DNA of 35,063 nt, taken from the NCBI GenBank assembly GCA_001795795.1, contig MGKV01000001.1, positions 1 through 35,063 on the forward strand, read 5' to 3'. Position 1 is the first letter of the stretch; each line of letters begins with the position of its first letter. Below are positions 26,107 through 33,635 of the stretch, piece by piece. The notes beneath the pieces are model-generated. The model was given only the letters and a program-made list of their open reading frames with translations, did no database searches and had not been told where the DNA came from. This stretch comes from Candidatus Yanofskybacteria bacterium RIFCSPLOWO2_02_FULL_45_18 (lineage in GTDB: Bacteria > Patescibacteriota > Minisyncoccia > 2-02-FULL-40-12 > GWA2-44-9). The translations under genes and the position numbers were made by a program.

Positions 26107-26116
26107 CAGGTTTTTT
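26092..26116 (+). terminator. Rho-independent terminator overlapping the stop codon
   Basis: AACCTG-TGAATAG-CAGGTT then TTTT. Confidence 0.7.
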
Positions 26117-26260
26117 CATATCAAACTTGCATTTACCGCTTATTTTGTTAGAATACTATTAACAACTTTAATAATTAAAAATGTTTAGTAATCTATCGCT
26201 GTTTTTAACATTTTAAATGTCTCAAAACAGCTTTCAAGATGTACTCAACTATCAAAAATC

Positions 26261-27793
26261 ATGGTTTTAGGATTAAACCCGTTTTTAGCGGCGGTTTTGG
26301 CTTTGGCATTTGGCGTTTTGGTTGGTTATGTAATCCGTCAGCTTCTCGCCGGACACAGAATCAACCAGGCCGAAACAAGAGCGCAAGCAATCCTTGCGGA
26401 ATCTAAATCAAAGTCCCAGGATATCCTTTTAGAAGCTAAAAATAAATCTCTCAAGCTTCTTGAGGACACCAAGAGAGAAGAAAGGGAAAGAAGGGAACAA
26501 TTGAATAAAATCGAAAACTTGCTTGCCAAAAGAGAGGAAGATTTGGATTCAAAATCAAGAGATATATCCAGCGAGAAAAAGTCGCTTGAGGCCAAGACCG
26601 GCGAACTGAACGAACTTAAAACAGCCGTAGAAAAAACCCGCATTCAGCAGATCTCCGAGTTGGAAAGAATTTCCAGTTTGAGCCGCGAGCAGGCCCTATC
26701 AGAAATAATGAAAAAACTTGAAGTGGAATATCAGGACGACCTTTATCAGCAGCTACGGAAGCTTGAATCGGAGAATAAGGAAACAATTGACAAAAAGGCA
26801 AGGGAGATACTGACCATGTCCATCCAGCGCTACGCATCTTCGCATATTGCCGATGCCACCACCACCATCGTAAACCTGCCATCAGACGAGTTGAAGGGCA
26901 AAATAATCGGTAAGGAGGGGCGCAACATCAAGACGATAGAACGATTAACCGGAGTGGATATTATAATTGACGATACGCCAGAAACGTTAGTTATCTCTGG
27001 TTTTGATCCCGTAAGGCGCCAGATAGCCAAATTAGCCCTTGATAAACTGATTGCCGACGGCCGCATTCATCCGGCCAAAATAGAGGAAACGGTAGAAAAG
27101 GCCCGCGATGAAATAAACGAAAAAATCAAAGAGGCCGGCGAAGCGGCTCTGTTTGAAACCGGCACCGGCACCGTTGATTCACGCTTAGTATATCTTTTGG
27201 GCCGGTTGGCTTTTCGCACCAGCTTTGGTCAAAATGTTCTCCTGCACTCCATTGAAATGGCCCATGTTTCCGGCATGCTCGCCGCAGAAATCGGCGCCGA
27301 TGTTCAGATAGCCAAAAAGGGAGCTCTGTTTCATGATATCGGCAAGGCGGTAGATCATGAAGTTCAGGGAACCCATGTTGAGATCGGCCGAAAGATACTT
27401 CAAAAATTCAATGTGGACGAACGGGTTATCCGCGCCATGGAATCACACCACGAAGAATATCCCTACTCAACGCTTGAGTCCCGAATTGTTCAAGCGGCTG
27501 ACGCGATTTCGGCGGCTCGGCCGGGCGCGCGCCGCGATACTGTTGAAATATATCTTAAACGGCTTGAGGATTTGGAAAGAATCGCCGGTTCCTTTGAGGG
27601 AGTTGAGAAATCCTACGCCATTCAGGCTGGCCGTGAATTAAGAATTTTCGTTACTCCTTCCAAAATTGACGACCTTACGGCCTTAAAACTTGCTCGTGAT
27701 ATTGCCAAGAAAATAGAAGCCGAGATGAGATATCCGGGAGAAATTAAGGTTAATGTCATAAGAGAAACCCGGGCAATAGAGTACGCTAGATGA
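26261..27793 (+). CDS. rny: Ribonuclease Y
   Basis: N-terminal TM and coiled coil; KH domain [33 protein letters not shown] domain [52 protein letters not shown]. Confidence 0.97.
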   Translation: MVLGLNPFLAAVLALAFGVLVGYVIRQLLAGHRINQAETRAQAILAESKSKSQDILLEAKNKSLKLLEDTKREERERREQLNKIENLLAKREEDLDSKSRDISSEKKSLEAKTGELNELKTAVEKTRIQQISELERISSLSREQALSEIMKKLEVEYQDDLYQQLRKLESENKETIDKKAREILTMSIQRYASSHIADATTTIVNLPSDELKGKIIGKEGRNIKTIERLTGVDIIIDDTPETLVISGFDPVRRQIAKLALDKLIADGRIHPAKIEETVEKARDEINEKIKEAGEAALFETGTGTVDSRLVYLLGRLAFRTSFGQNVLLHSIEMAHVSGMLAAEIGADVQIAKKGALFHDIGKAVDHEVQGTHVEIGRKILQKFNVDERVIRAMESHHEEYPYSTLESRIVQAADAISAARPGARRDTVEIYLKRLEDLERIAGSFEGVEKSYAIQAGRELRIFVTPSKIDDLTALKLARDIAKKIEAEMRYPGEIKVNVIRETRAIEYAR

Positions 27794-27904
27794 TAAATTA
27801 TCCACAAAGGGCTTGATTTTCCTTGCAAAAACGCGCAGAATTAAGAAGTTAAATAAAATCCTCCTTCGCGCAAAGCTTTGGAGGGCAAAGAAGGAGGTGT
27901 TAAT

Positions 27905-28183
27905 ATGCCAGTAAAAAAGAACCAATTCATAGCCAAAATAGCCGAAAAAGCTAATCTGCCCAAAAAGCAAACTGCCGAGTTGCTTGAAATGATACTTGAA
28001 GAAATAACCAGAATAATGAAAAGCGGCGACAAGCTTAATTTGAGCGGTTTTGGTATTTTCAAAGTCCAGAATAGAGCCGCGCGGGAAGGCCGCAATCCGC
28101 GAACCGGTGAAAGTATTCATATCGCCGCTTCAAAGAAAGCCAAATTTGTCCCCGCCAAGGCGCTTAAGGAAGCAGTTCTGTAA
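27905..28183 (+). CDS. HU-family DNA-binding protein (track start 27878)
   Basis: AAGGAGG SD before ATG 27905; LSGFGIFKVQNRAAREGRNPRTGESIHIAASKKAKFVPAKALKEAV. Confidence 0.95.
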   Translation: MPVKKNQFIAKIAEKANLPKKQTAELLEMILEEITRIMKSGDKLNLSGFGIFKVQNRAAREGRNPRTGESIHIAASKKAKFVPAKALKEAVL

Positions 28184-28188
28184 TTTCT

Positions 28189-28213
28189 GTTGTTTTTGGG
28201 GCCCAAAAACAAC
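28189..28213. repeat. 12-bp inverted repeat after the HU gene
   Basis: GTTGTTTTTGGG-g-CCCAAAAACAAC. Confidence 0.9.
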
Positions 28214-28221
28214 TTCAGTTT

Positions 28222-28269
28222 AACACTAAAACTAAAACCCGATTTAAATCGGGTTTTAGTTTTAGTGTT
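28222..28269. repeat. Perfect 48-bp palindrome (possible bidirectional terminator)
   Basis: AACACTAAAACTAAAACCCGATTT|AAATCGGGTTTTAGTTTTAGTGTT; two exactly complementary 24-nt arms, no spacer. Confidence 0.95.
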
Positions 28270-28339
28270 GCCAAACAGGTTAGGTTTTTATATAGTTACT
28301 CCGTAACTGATATTTGACAACTTTAACAATGAGGTTTCT

Positions 28340-29569
28340 ATGGCAAAGCCGAAAATTGGATGTATAATGCGCGGCGGTTTCCCCGAAATAGCAGCGATGC
28401 AATCTCTGTATATTCTTCTCAAGTGGCTTAAAGGTGAGGGTTTGCCGTATCCTCATCATTTTGGCGGCCTTTCAATGGGTTCCTATATCGCCACCATCGG
28501 AGCAATGGGAACATTATCCCATGTTGCAAGGGGGGTAGAAGTAATGTTCAACTTAAGCCCGGGAAAGATATCAAAATATTCTCCTTGGCTAAAAATTTTT
28601 TTGGGAGCTTTGGGTATGTCATTTTTAACGCCCCTTCTGCCAACGCACACGCGTACAGGCAAGGGTTTAGCGACTGCCGGAGCTTTGACTTTGGGCGTGG
28701 CCGCGCTCTATGGCGCTTATAAAGCCCCCTCCCTGCGGTCAAACAAACCCCTTCTTCAACTTCTTGAGGATACCATGGACACGGAGGCAATTCTAATCGG
28801 AAAGTACCGCAAGGAATTGGATATTGCCGTTTTTGACAAAAACCGCAATGAAACGATGCTTTGCGTAAATTACGATCCGCCTGAAGAAACCGGCCATTGT
28901 TTTGGCGAACCATATGAATTTTTCAGGATGCGGACAAATAATGATGTCCTCGTGTCGTTGCTTGGATCCGGCGCCGTGCCGGGTTTTATAAAATCTGTTA
29001 CCGTTAATGACAAAAAGACCGGCGACGGAGGCATTGATCCTCTTGCTACTCTGATACTTTTTACCAACGCCATCCGTCGGGGATGCAATATCCTATTGGT
29101 TTTTCTTGAAACATCGGAAATTAAAAGCGAAGAGGGCAACGCTGACACCGCGTTAAAAAATACTGTCCGCTATTTTGAGATAATGGCTACGCTAGCCATG
29201 TATAGTTCTATTGACCGCGGCATCTGCGCCGTTAAAGACGCCGGTATCAGCAATGAAATAACCCAAGCGTTGATAAAGATGTCCTCCGTTCTGACCAACC
29301 AAAAACTTAAAAAAAAATTTCCTCACACTCACGATGCCGTGGAAACAGGCATTGACACCATCTATCGTCTTCTGCAGACATATTCTTTCGGCGAATTGCC
29401 GCCGGTTGAAGTGGTAATGGTGGACTCCGGGATTACAGATTATCCGCCCTGCAGTTTCAAAAGTTTCACACAGGAAGACCTCAATGAATTTAAAAATATG
29501 GGCAGTCTGGCGGCTCGTCGCGCCATTCCTAAATTAGCCGAAGCAGTAAAAAAAGTTGCTCTTCTCTAA
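28340..29569 (+). CDS. Patatin-like phospholipase
   Basis: MRGGFPEIAA (oxyanion-like), GGLSMGSYIA (GxSxG), TGDGGIDPLATL (catalytic D-G dyad). Confidence 0.8.
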   Translation: MAKPKIGCIMRGGFPEIAAMQSLYILLKWLKGEGLPYPHHFGGLSMGSYIATIGAMGTLSHVARGVEVMFNLSPGKISKYSPWLKIFLGALGMSFLTPLLPTHTRTGKGLATAGALTLGVAALYGAYKAPSLRSNKPLLQLLEDTMDTEAILIGKYRKELDIAVFDKNRNETMLCVNYDPPEETGHCFGEPYEFFRMRTNNDVLVSLLGSGAVPGFIKSVTVNDKKTGDGGIDPLATLILFTNAIRRGCNILLVFLETSEIKSEEGNADTALKNTVRYFEIMATLAMYSSIDRGICAVKDAGISNEITQALIKMSSVLTNQKLKKKFPHTHDAVETGIDTIYRLLQTYSFGELPPVEVVMVDSGITDYPPCSFKSFTQEDLNEFKNMGSLAARRAIPKLAEAVKKVALL

Positions 29570-29595
29570 TCCGACCATGGGGGTCGGATTTTTGA
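29568..29595 (+). terminator. Rho-independent terminator
   Basis: AATCCGACC-atggg-GGTCGGATT then TTTTGATTT. Confidence 0.85.
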
Positions 29596-29658
29596 TTTGA
29601 CTTTTGGTAAATATTCTGTACAAAATTGCTCTAGTTACTAAACAATGGAAGGTGACTT

Positions 29659-31026
29659 ATGCCATTTGCCCGCGATCTCTACGATATCGTCGTAATCGGC
29701 GGCGGGACTGCCGGAGTAGCCACCGGGCTTGAGTTAAGACAGCGGGGCTATGATGTCGCGATAATTGAACAGTTTGAAAATTGCGGATTGGGCACCAATA
29801 ACCAAGCCCTGGGGATTCTGCCGCGAAGATTGACTTACTTTGCCTTTGACCGCCCGGGGTCCTTCGCCGCGGCTTATGATGTGAGTTTTTTGCACCACCT
29901 TTTCCCCAAAATAGTAGCCAAAAGACCTTTCGCCATGCCCTTTTTTCCTCAAATGAAGCGGCATCTAAAAAGCCACCCTGTAATTCTGGAAGGACTTATG
30001 GCCAGTTATGCGCGGGCTACCGCCGATAAAGCCGGCCTAAGCGGTTATCGCTACCTGAATCAGAAGCAAATCCTTGAAGAAATCCCTGTTTTGAAAGAAA
30101 ATGTTATGGGTGGCATTCTCTTTGAGGAATATGTTACCGATCCGGTTGAGCTTTGCCGGGCAATATTGGCCAAAGAAAAGAAACTTACTGTACACGGAAC
30201 GCTCTCTGTGTTTTCCGGCCAGCAAGTAAAAAGTTTCCTCATTAAACACGGCAAATTAAGGGCGGCAATCTGCATTAACAACCAGTTGGAAAGAGAAGTA
30301 TTCTATGGCAAGTATTTCGTCAACGCCACCGGCCCGTGGAGTGCGGAAATGGCCCGCATGGCTGGCGTAGATATCAAGTTAAACTTATCTCAAGGCACCA
30401 CAGCCGTTATTGACCGCAAATTCACCAAGTACGCCATAATCACTTTTGACGAAACCGGTAAATACATAACTCTTCTGCCGCTTCCTGACCGCCATCAAAC
30501 GCTTATCGGACCAACCGATATCCCAATTGAAAAAATAAGCGATGCCGCTATCCACGAATATGAATTAGAAAATCTGGCTGAGGTTGCGTCTAAAACAATA
30601 CGAAACAGCATAGAAAAGTTTGATTTTAACAGGCCTCTGACCCGCTGCGGGGTCAGGCCACTTCTATCCGGCGCGCACAAGACGCGTGCTTACGCCATTG
30701 TCCGCCATACTACCCGCCCGAATTTCTTCTCGTTGACTGGCTCTATCAAGATAATTGACCAGATCCGCGCCGGCAAAGAGATGGCTGATATTCTAGACGA
30801 GATCAACGGAAAGCCAAAATGTGACTGGCCAAATCCAGAATTACTTGAACTCAAATATGCCGAGGGGGAGCTCGATGCTATCCGTAATAGTTATCAGAAG
30901 AAATATGCCCGCAATTCGGCTGAATTGGGGTTAATGATAAAACTAGTCAGCGCCTATTCCACTCTGACGCTGGCGCCGGACATTATCTGGTCTTTTATTA
31001 AAAATCTAGGAAGAAAAATCGTTTAA
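29659..31026 (+). CDS. FAD-dependent oxidoreductase (DAO / glycerol-3-phosphate dehydrogenase-like)
   Basis: DIVVIGGGTAGVATGLELRQRGYDVAIIEQ dinucleotide fold; KYFVNATGPWSAEMARMAGVDIKLNLSQGTTAVI; LLPLPDRHQTLIGPTDIP; CGVRPLL. Confidence 0.85.
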   Translation: MPFARDLYDIVVIGGGTAGVATGLELRQRGYDVAIIEQFENCGLGTNNQALGILPRRLTYFAFDRPGSFAAAYDVSFLHHLFPKIVAKRPFAMPFFPQMKRHLKSHPVILEGLMASYARATADKAGLSGYRYLNQKQILEEIPVLKENVMGGILFEEYVTDPVELCRAILAKEKKLTVHGTLSVFSGQQVKSFLIKHGKLRAAICINNQLEREVFYGKYFVNATGPWSAEMARMAGVDIKLNLSQGTTAVIDRKFTKYAIITFDETGKYITLLPLPDRHQTLIGPTDIPIEKISDAAIHEYELENLAEVASKTIRNSIEKFDFNRPLTRCGVRPLLSGAHKTRAYAIVRHTTRPNFFSLTGSIKIIDQIRAGKEMADILDEINGKPKCDWPNPELLELKYAEGELDAIRNSYQKKYARNSAELGLMIKLVSAYSTLTLAPDIIWSFIKNLGRKIV

Positions 31027-31028
31027 TT

Positions 31029-31053
31029 TCCTGCGCTTTGCAGGATTTTTTTT
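31029..31053 (+). terminator. Rho-independent terminator
   Basis: TCCTGC-GCTTT-GCAGGA followed by an 8-T tract. Confidence 0.85.
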
Positions 31054-31103
31054 ATAGTATATATTAATAGCCGGCCCGTTCATTTACAAAAGCAGGAGAA
31101 ACA

Positions 31104-32672
31104 ATGGAAGAAAGCAAGCTTTTTCCGGAATTAAGAAGAATTTTCGGCGAAGAGAATGTTATAACCAACACGGAAACTTTGCGCCAAAAATCATACGATT
31201 CCTGCCCGCTCAATCTTTTTGACCAAAACAAGGATGTGCCGACGGCATCAGCCATAGTAATGCCGAACAAGGGTTCTTTAGGCAATAGTTGTAATAAACA
31301 ACTTGAAAATCTTGTAAAACTGGCCAATGCGGAGGGCCTTAAAATCATCCCTATCGGCGGCCTGACCGGCGTTCGGGGAGCCGTGGCTTCTCAAGGAGGA
31401 GAGATAGTTGTTGACAGTTCTAAGTTGCGTCATATGGTGGGTATCAGGGAGCCGGAAGACGACGCACCCGGCGAGGTCTCCGTCCAAGCCGGCGTAACCG
31501 GTTTAGAACTGGAACAATGGTTAAAAATTGGGCCCCGGCCCGATACAACATTTTTCTATCCCGCTTCTTACAAAACTTCCACTCCAGCCGGATGGGTCAG
31601 TACGGGAGCCAGCGGCCACAATTCCGCCGGATTTGGCGATATAACGCATTGCGTGAATGCCGTTTCCGGCGTTGACGGCAAGGGGGAAACCTTTTATTTC
31701 ACCGGCGATAACTTAAAAAAGATATTCCGCATGGAAGGCACAACCGGCATAATCACTCGCGTCTGGATGAAAACGCATAAACTGCCAATCTATTCTTCGC
31801 CTCAAAGCTTCCGTTTTTATTGTCTTGAAAGCGTAGCCGAGTTCCTAAGAAATCTGGCCGCCCACAGAGAAGAATTCCGCCGGAGCGAAGTTGTATTGTG
31901 CTCTGCCAGAGCCTACGATTTTCTTGACTTTAATTTCATTTCCAAGCCGCACAAAGAAGAATCGAAGAAATCGGCAATCCAAAAAAGGATTCGGCATTTT
32001 CTGGAAAAAATTCTTTGCCACAATCACAAATTAGTCCGCAAAATGTTCGTTCATAATATCGTAGGCCACTATTGGACCGTCATTGTTCATACTGTGGGAA
32101 ATAACCATCAGAAACTCACAGACGCGTCTGATAAAATAAACCGGCTCTGCCGGTTCGCTGACGGCCGGAATCTTGGTCCGGAAATTGCCTCCGCGTGGTT
32201 AAGCCATCCTTTCAAGCAGTCCCACGAGAAACTGGTGTCTTATTTTAACTCGGGAATTACCGTTGACACTTTTGACTGCACACCCGAATGGAACACCGTA
32301 ATCGGGACATACGCGGCCACGGATACGTTAATTTTTGAAAATTATGGCATTGCCGGCGCCCACCTTTGCTTAGATTTAGACCAGCCATATCTTTATACCA
32401 CCCTGGCCATATCCGGAAGAAGCCGCGAGAAATATCTGCGGTTATGGGACAATTTGGCATATACTTGTCATGTTGTTGGCACTAAACCAAACCATCACCA
32501 CAATGTCGGCCGGCTTGGGAGAAAATTTGCCCATCCTCGATACGCCATCGGCGAAGAGTGGTATCAGAATATCGCAATACCGGCCAAAAAGGAGCATGAC
32601 CCCAACAATATTCTCAACCCGGGGAACTTAAGATTTAAGGAGGCGCTCTTTGCACAAAATCAGCCACGGTAA
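31104..32672 (+). CDS. FAD-binding oxidase (FAD_binding_4/PCMH; GlcD / AGPS-like)
   Basis: IIPIGGLTGVRGAVASQGGEIVVDSSKLRHMV...VSVQAGVTGLELEQWL...GWVSTGASGHNSAGFGDI...FRMEGTTGIITRVWMKTH; C-terminal PNHHHNVGRLGRK...DPNNILNPGNLRF. Confidence 0.85.
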   Translation: MEESKLFPELRRIFGEENVITNTETLRQKSYDSCPLNLFDQNKDVPTASAIVMPNKGSLGNSCNKQLENLVKLANAEGLKIIPIGGLTGVRGAVASQGGEIVVDSSKLRHMVGIREPEDDAPGEVSVQAGVTGLELEQWLKIGPRPDTTFFYPASYKTSTPAGWVSTGASGHNSAGFGDITHCVNAVSGVDGKGETFYFTGDNLKKIFRMEGTTGIITRVWMKTHKLPIYSSPQSFRFYCLESVAEFLRNLAAHREEFRRSEVVLCSARAYDFLDFNFISKPHKEESKKSAIQKRIRHFLEKILCHNHKLVRKMFVHNIVGHYWTVIVHTVGNNHQKLTDASDKINRLCRFADGRNLGPEIASAWLSHPFKQSHEKLVSYFNSGITVDTFDCTPEWNTVIGTYAATDTLIFENYGIAGAHLCLDLDQPYLYTTLAISGRSREKYLRLWDNLAYTCHVVGTKPNHHHNVGRLGRKFAHPRYAIGEEWYQNIAIPAKKEHDPNNILNPGNLRFKEALFAQNQPR

Positions 32673-33303
32673 AATTCCTGAAGTGATCTACCGAAGCTTG
32701 GGAACAATTTTTCACAATTACAGGATTGACCGCACTTCAATACAGCGGGAACTTCATGAATTTAGGATTCGTTATCCTTTTTGGCGAGGCAAGATAAAAG
32801 AAATGCCGTTAGCCGTAATCAGGCCAGCCAGCACTGGCGGACTTCGGGATCTTGTTTCCAAAGCCCGCGAAAAGCATGTTTGCCTTCTTGCCTACGGCAG
32901 CGGACCGGGAATATATCGCAAACTCCCCATCCGCAAAAGCATAATTATTGATATCCGCCGCCTTGTTAAACTTATTCCGCTGGATAAGCATGCCTTTGTC
33001 GCACCGGCAGGAGCAACACTATATAATATCAGGCGGGAAATAGAGGTTGATAATCACAATCCCGAAGAATCAAAATTTTTGGAAGTTACTGTCGGCGATC
33101 ACGCAATTGACGCAATCTTTGACAGGCACACCCACCGCAGTTTTAATTCTGAATTTCGCATCTCTGATATAATAGTCGTCGGCCCTGACGGCGAAGAATC
33201 AGTATTCAAACCGGAAGATTTAAAAGCCCCTCTTCTGAAGGGAGAGGGGATTGGCATCATTACTGACATTGTTCTTGTCAAAATAACCCGTCACTTTCTT
33301 TGA
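32650..33303 (+). CDS. Stand-alone PCMH-type FAD-binding domain protein
   Basis: TTG start with AAGGAGG SD; AVIRPASTGGLRDLVSKAREKHVCLLAYGSGPG...SIIIDIRRLVKLIPLDKHAFVAPAGATLYNIRREIE...SDIIVVGPDGEESVF...EGIGIITDIVLVKI; no C-terminal substrate domain. Confidence 0.75.
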   Translation: MHKISHGKIPEVIYRSLGTIFHNYRIDRTSIQRELHEFRIRYPFWRGKIKEMPLAVIRPASTGGLRDLVSKAREKHVCLLAYGSGPGIYRKLPIRKSIIIDIRRLVKLIPLDKHAFVAPAGATLYNIRREIEVDNHNPEESKFLEVTVGDHAIDAIFDRHTHRSFNSEFRISDIIVVGPDGEESVFKPEDLKAPLLKGEGIGIITDIVLVKITRHFL

Positions 33304-33327
33304 AACCATAGAAAGCGCCGGGTTTTA
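33285..33327 (+). terminator. Probable terminator overlapping the CDS end
   Basis: Nested stems AACCCG/CGGGTT and CTTTCT/AGAAAG then TT. Confidence 0.5.
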
Positions 33328-33370
33328 TAATTGAAAAAAACGCTATTGAGTGCTAACATGTACTTAAAAT

Positions 33371-33445
33371 GCGGGTGTAGCACAGCGGTTAGTGCGCTTG
33401 CCTTCCAAGCAAGATACGGCGGTTCGATTCCGCTCACCCGCTCCA
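33371..33445 (+). tRNA. tRNA-Gly (anticodon TCC)
   Basis: Acceptor GCGGGTG/CACCCGC, anticodon arm CTTGC-CTTCCAA-GCAAG, T arm GGTTCGATTCC, discriminator T plus encoded CCA. Confidence 0.95.
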
Positions 33446-33481
33446 AGATTTGATTTTTCGATTTTTGACCAACCATTCGGA

Positions 33482-33529
33482 GGGCGGCACGAAGTGCCGC
33501 CCATTGGTTTTGCGGCGCAACTGCGCCGC
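33482..33529. repeat. Two tandem GC-rich perfect hairpins
   Basis: GGGCGGCAC-GAA-GTGCCGCCC (33482-33502) and GCGGCGCA-AC-TGCGCCGC (33512-33529). Confidence 0.9.
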
Positions 33530-33549
33530 TTTCTGAAGCCCGCTTGCCC

Positions 33550-33570
33550 GCCCGCCAAGACGAGGTTCGA
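33550..33570. repeat. Left arm of a 21-bp exact inverted repeat (right arm 35043-35063)
   Basis: GCCCGCCAAGACGAGGTTCGA is the exact reverse complement of the last 21 nt of the window. Confidence 0.95.
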
Positions 33571-33596
33571 AATCCCTTGCAGTTTTAGTATTTGCT

Positions 33597-33626
33597 TTGC
33601 CTAATAAAAATAATTTTTGCTATAAT
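33597..33626 (+). promoter_or_regulatory. Sigma70-type promoter for the serine recombinase
   Basis: TTGCCT-N18-TATAAT, with the -10 only 9 nt before ATG 33636. Confidence 0.6.
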
Positions 33627-33635
33627 AGCTTTACT

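Noticed and set aside
33371-33445. tRNA-Gly as the integration target of the recombinase
   Set aside because: No duplicated tRNA 3' end was found in the window, and large serine recombinases do not typically use tRNA 3' ends; proximity alone is insufficient.
33364-33558. Minus-strand ORF MAGGQAGFRKRRSC...GAGERNRTAVSCLEGKRTNRCATPAF as a normal gene
   Set aside because: Its C-terminal half is antisense translation of tRNA-Gly. Only the first part is interesting, as a possible recombinase-tail remnant, and that is reported as a finding.
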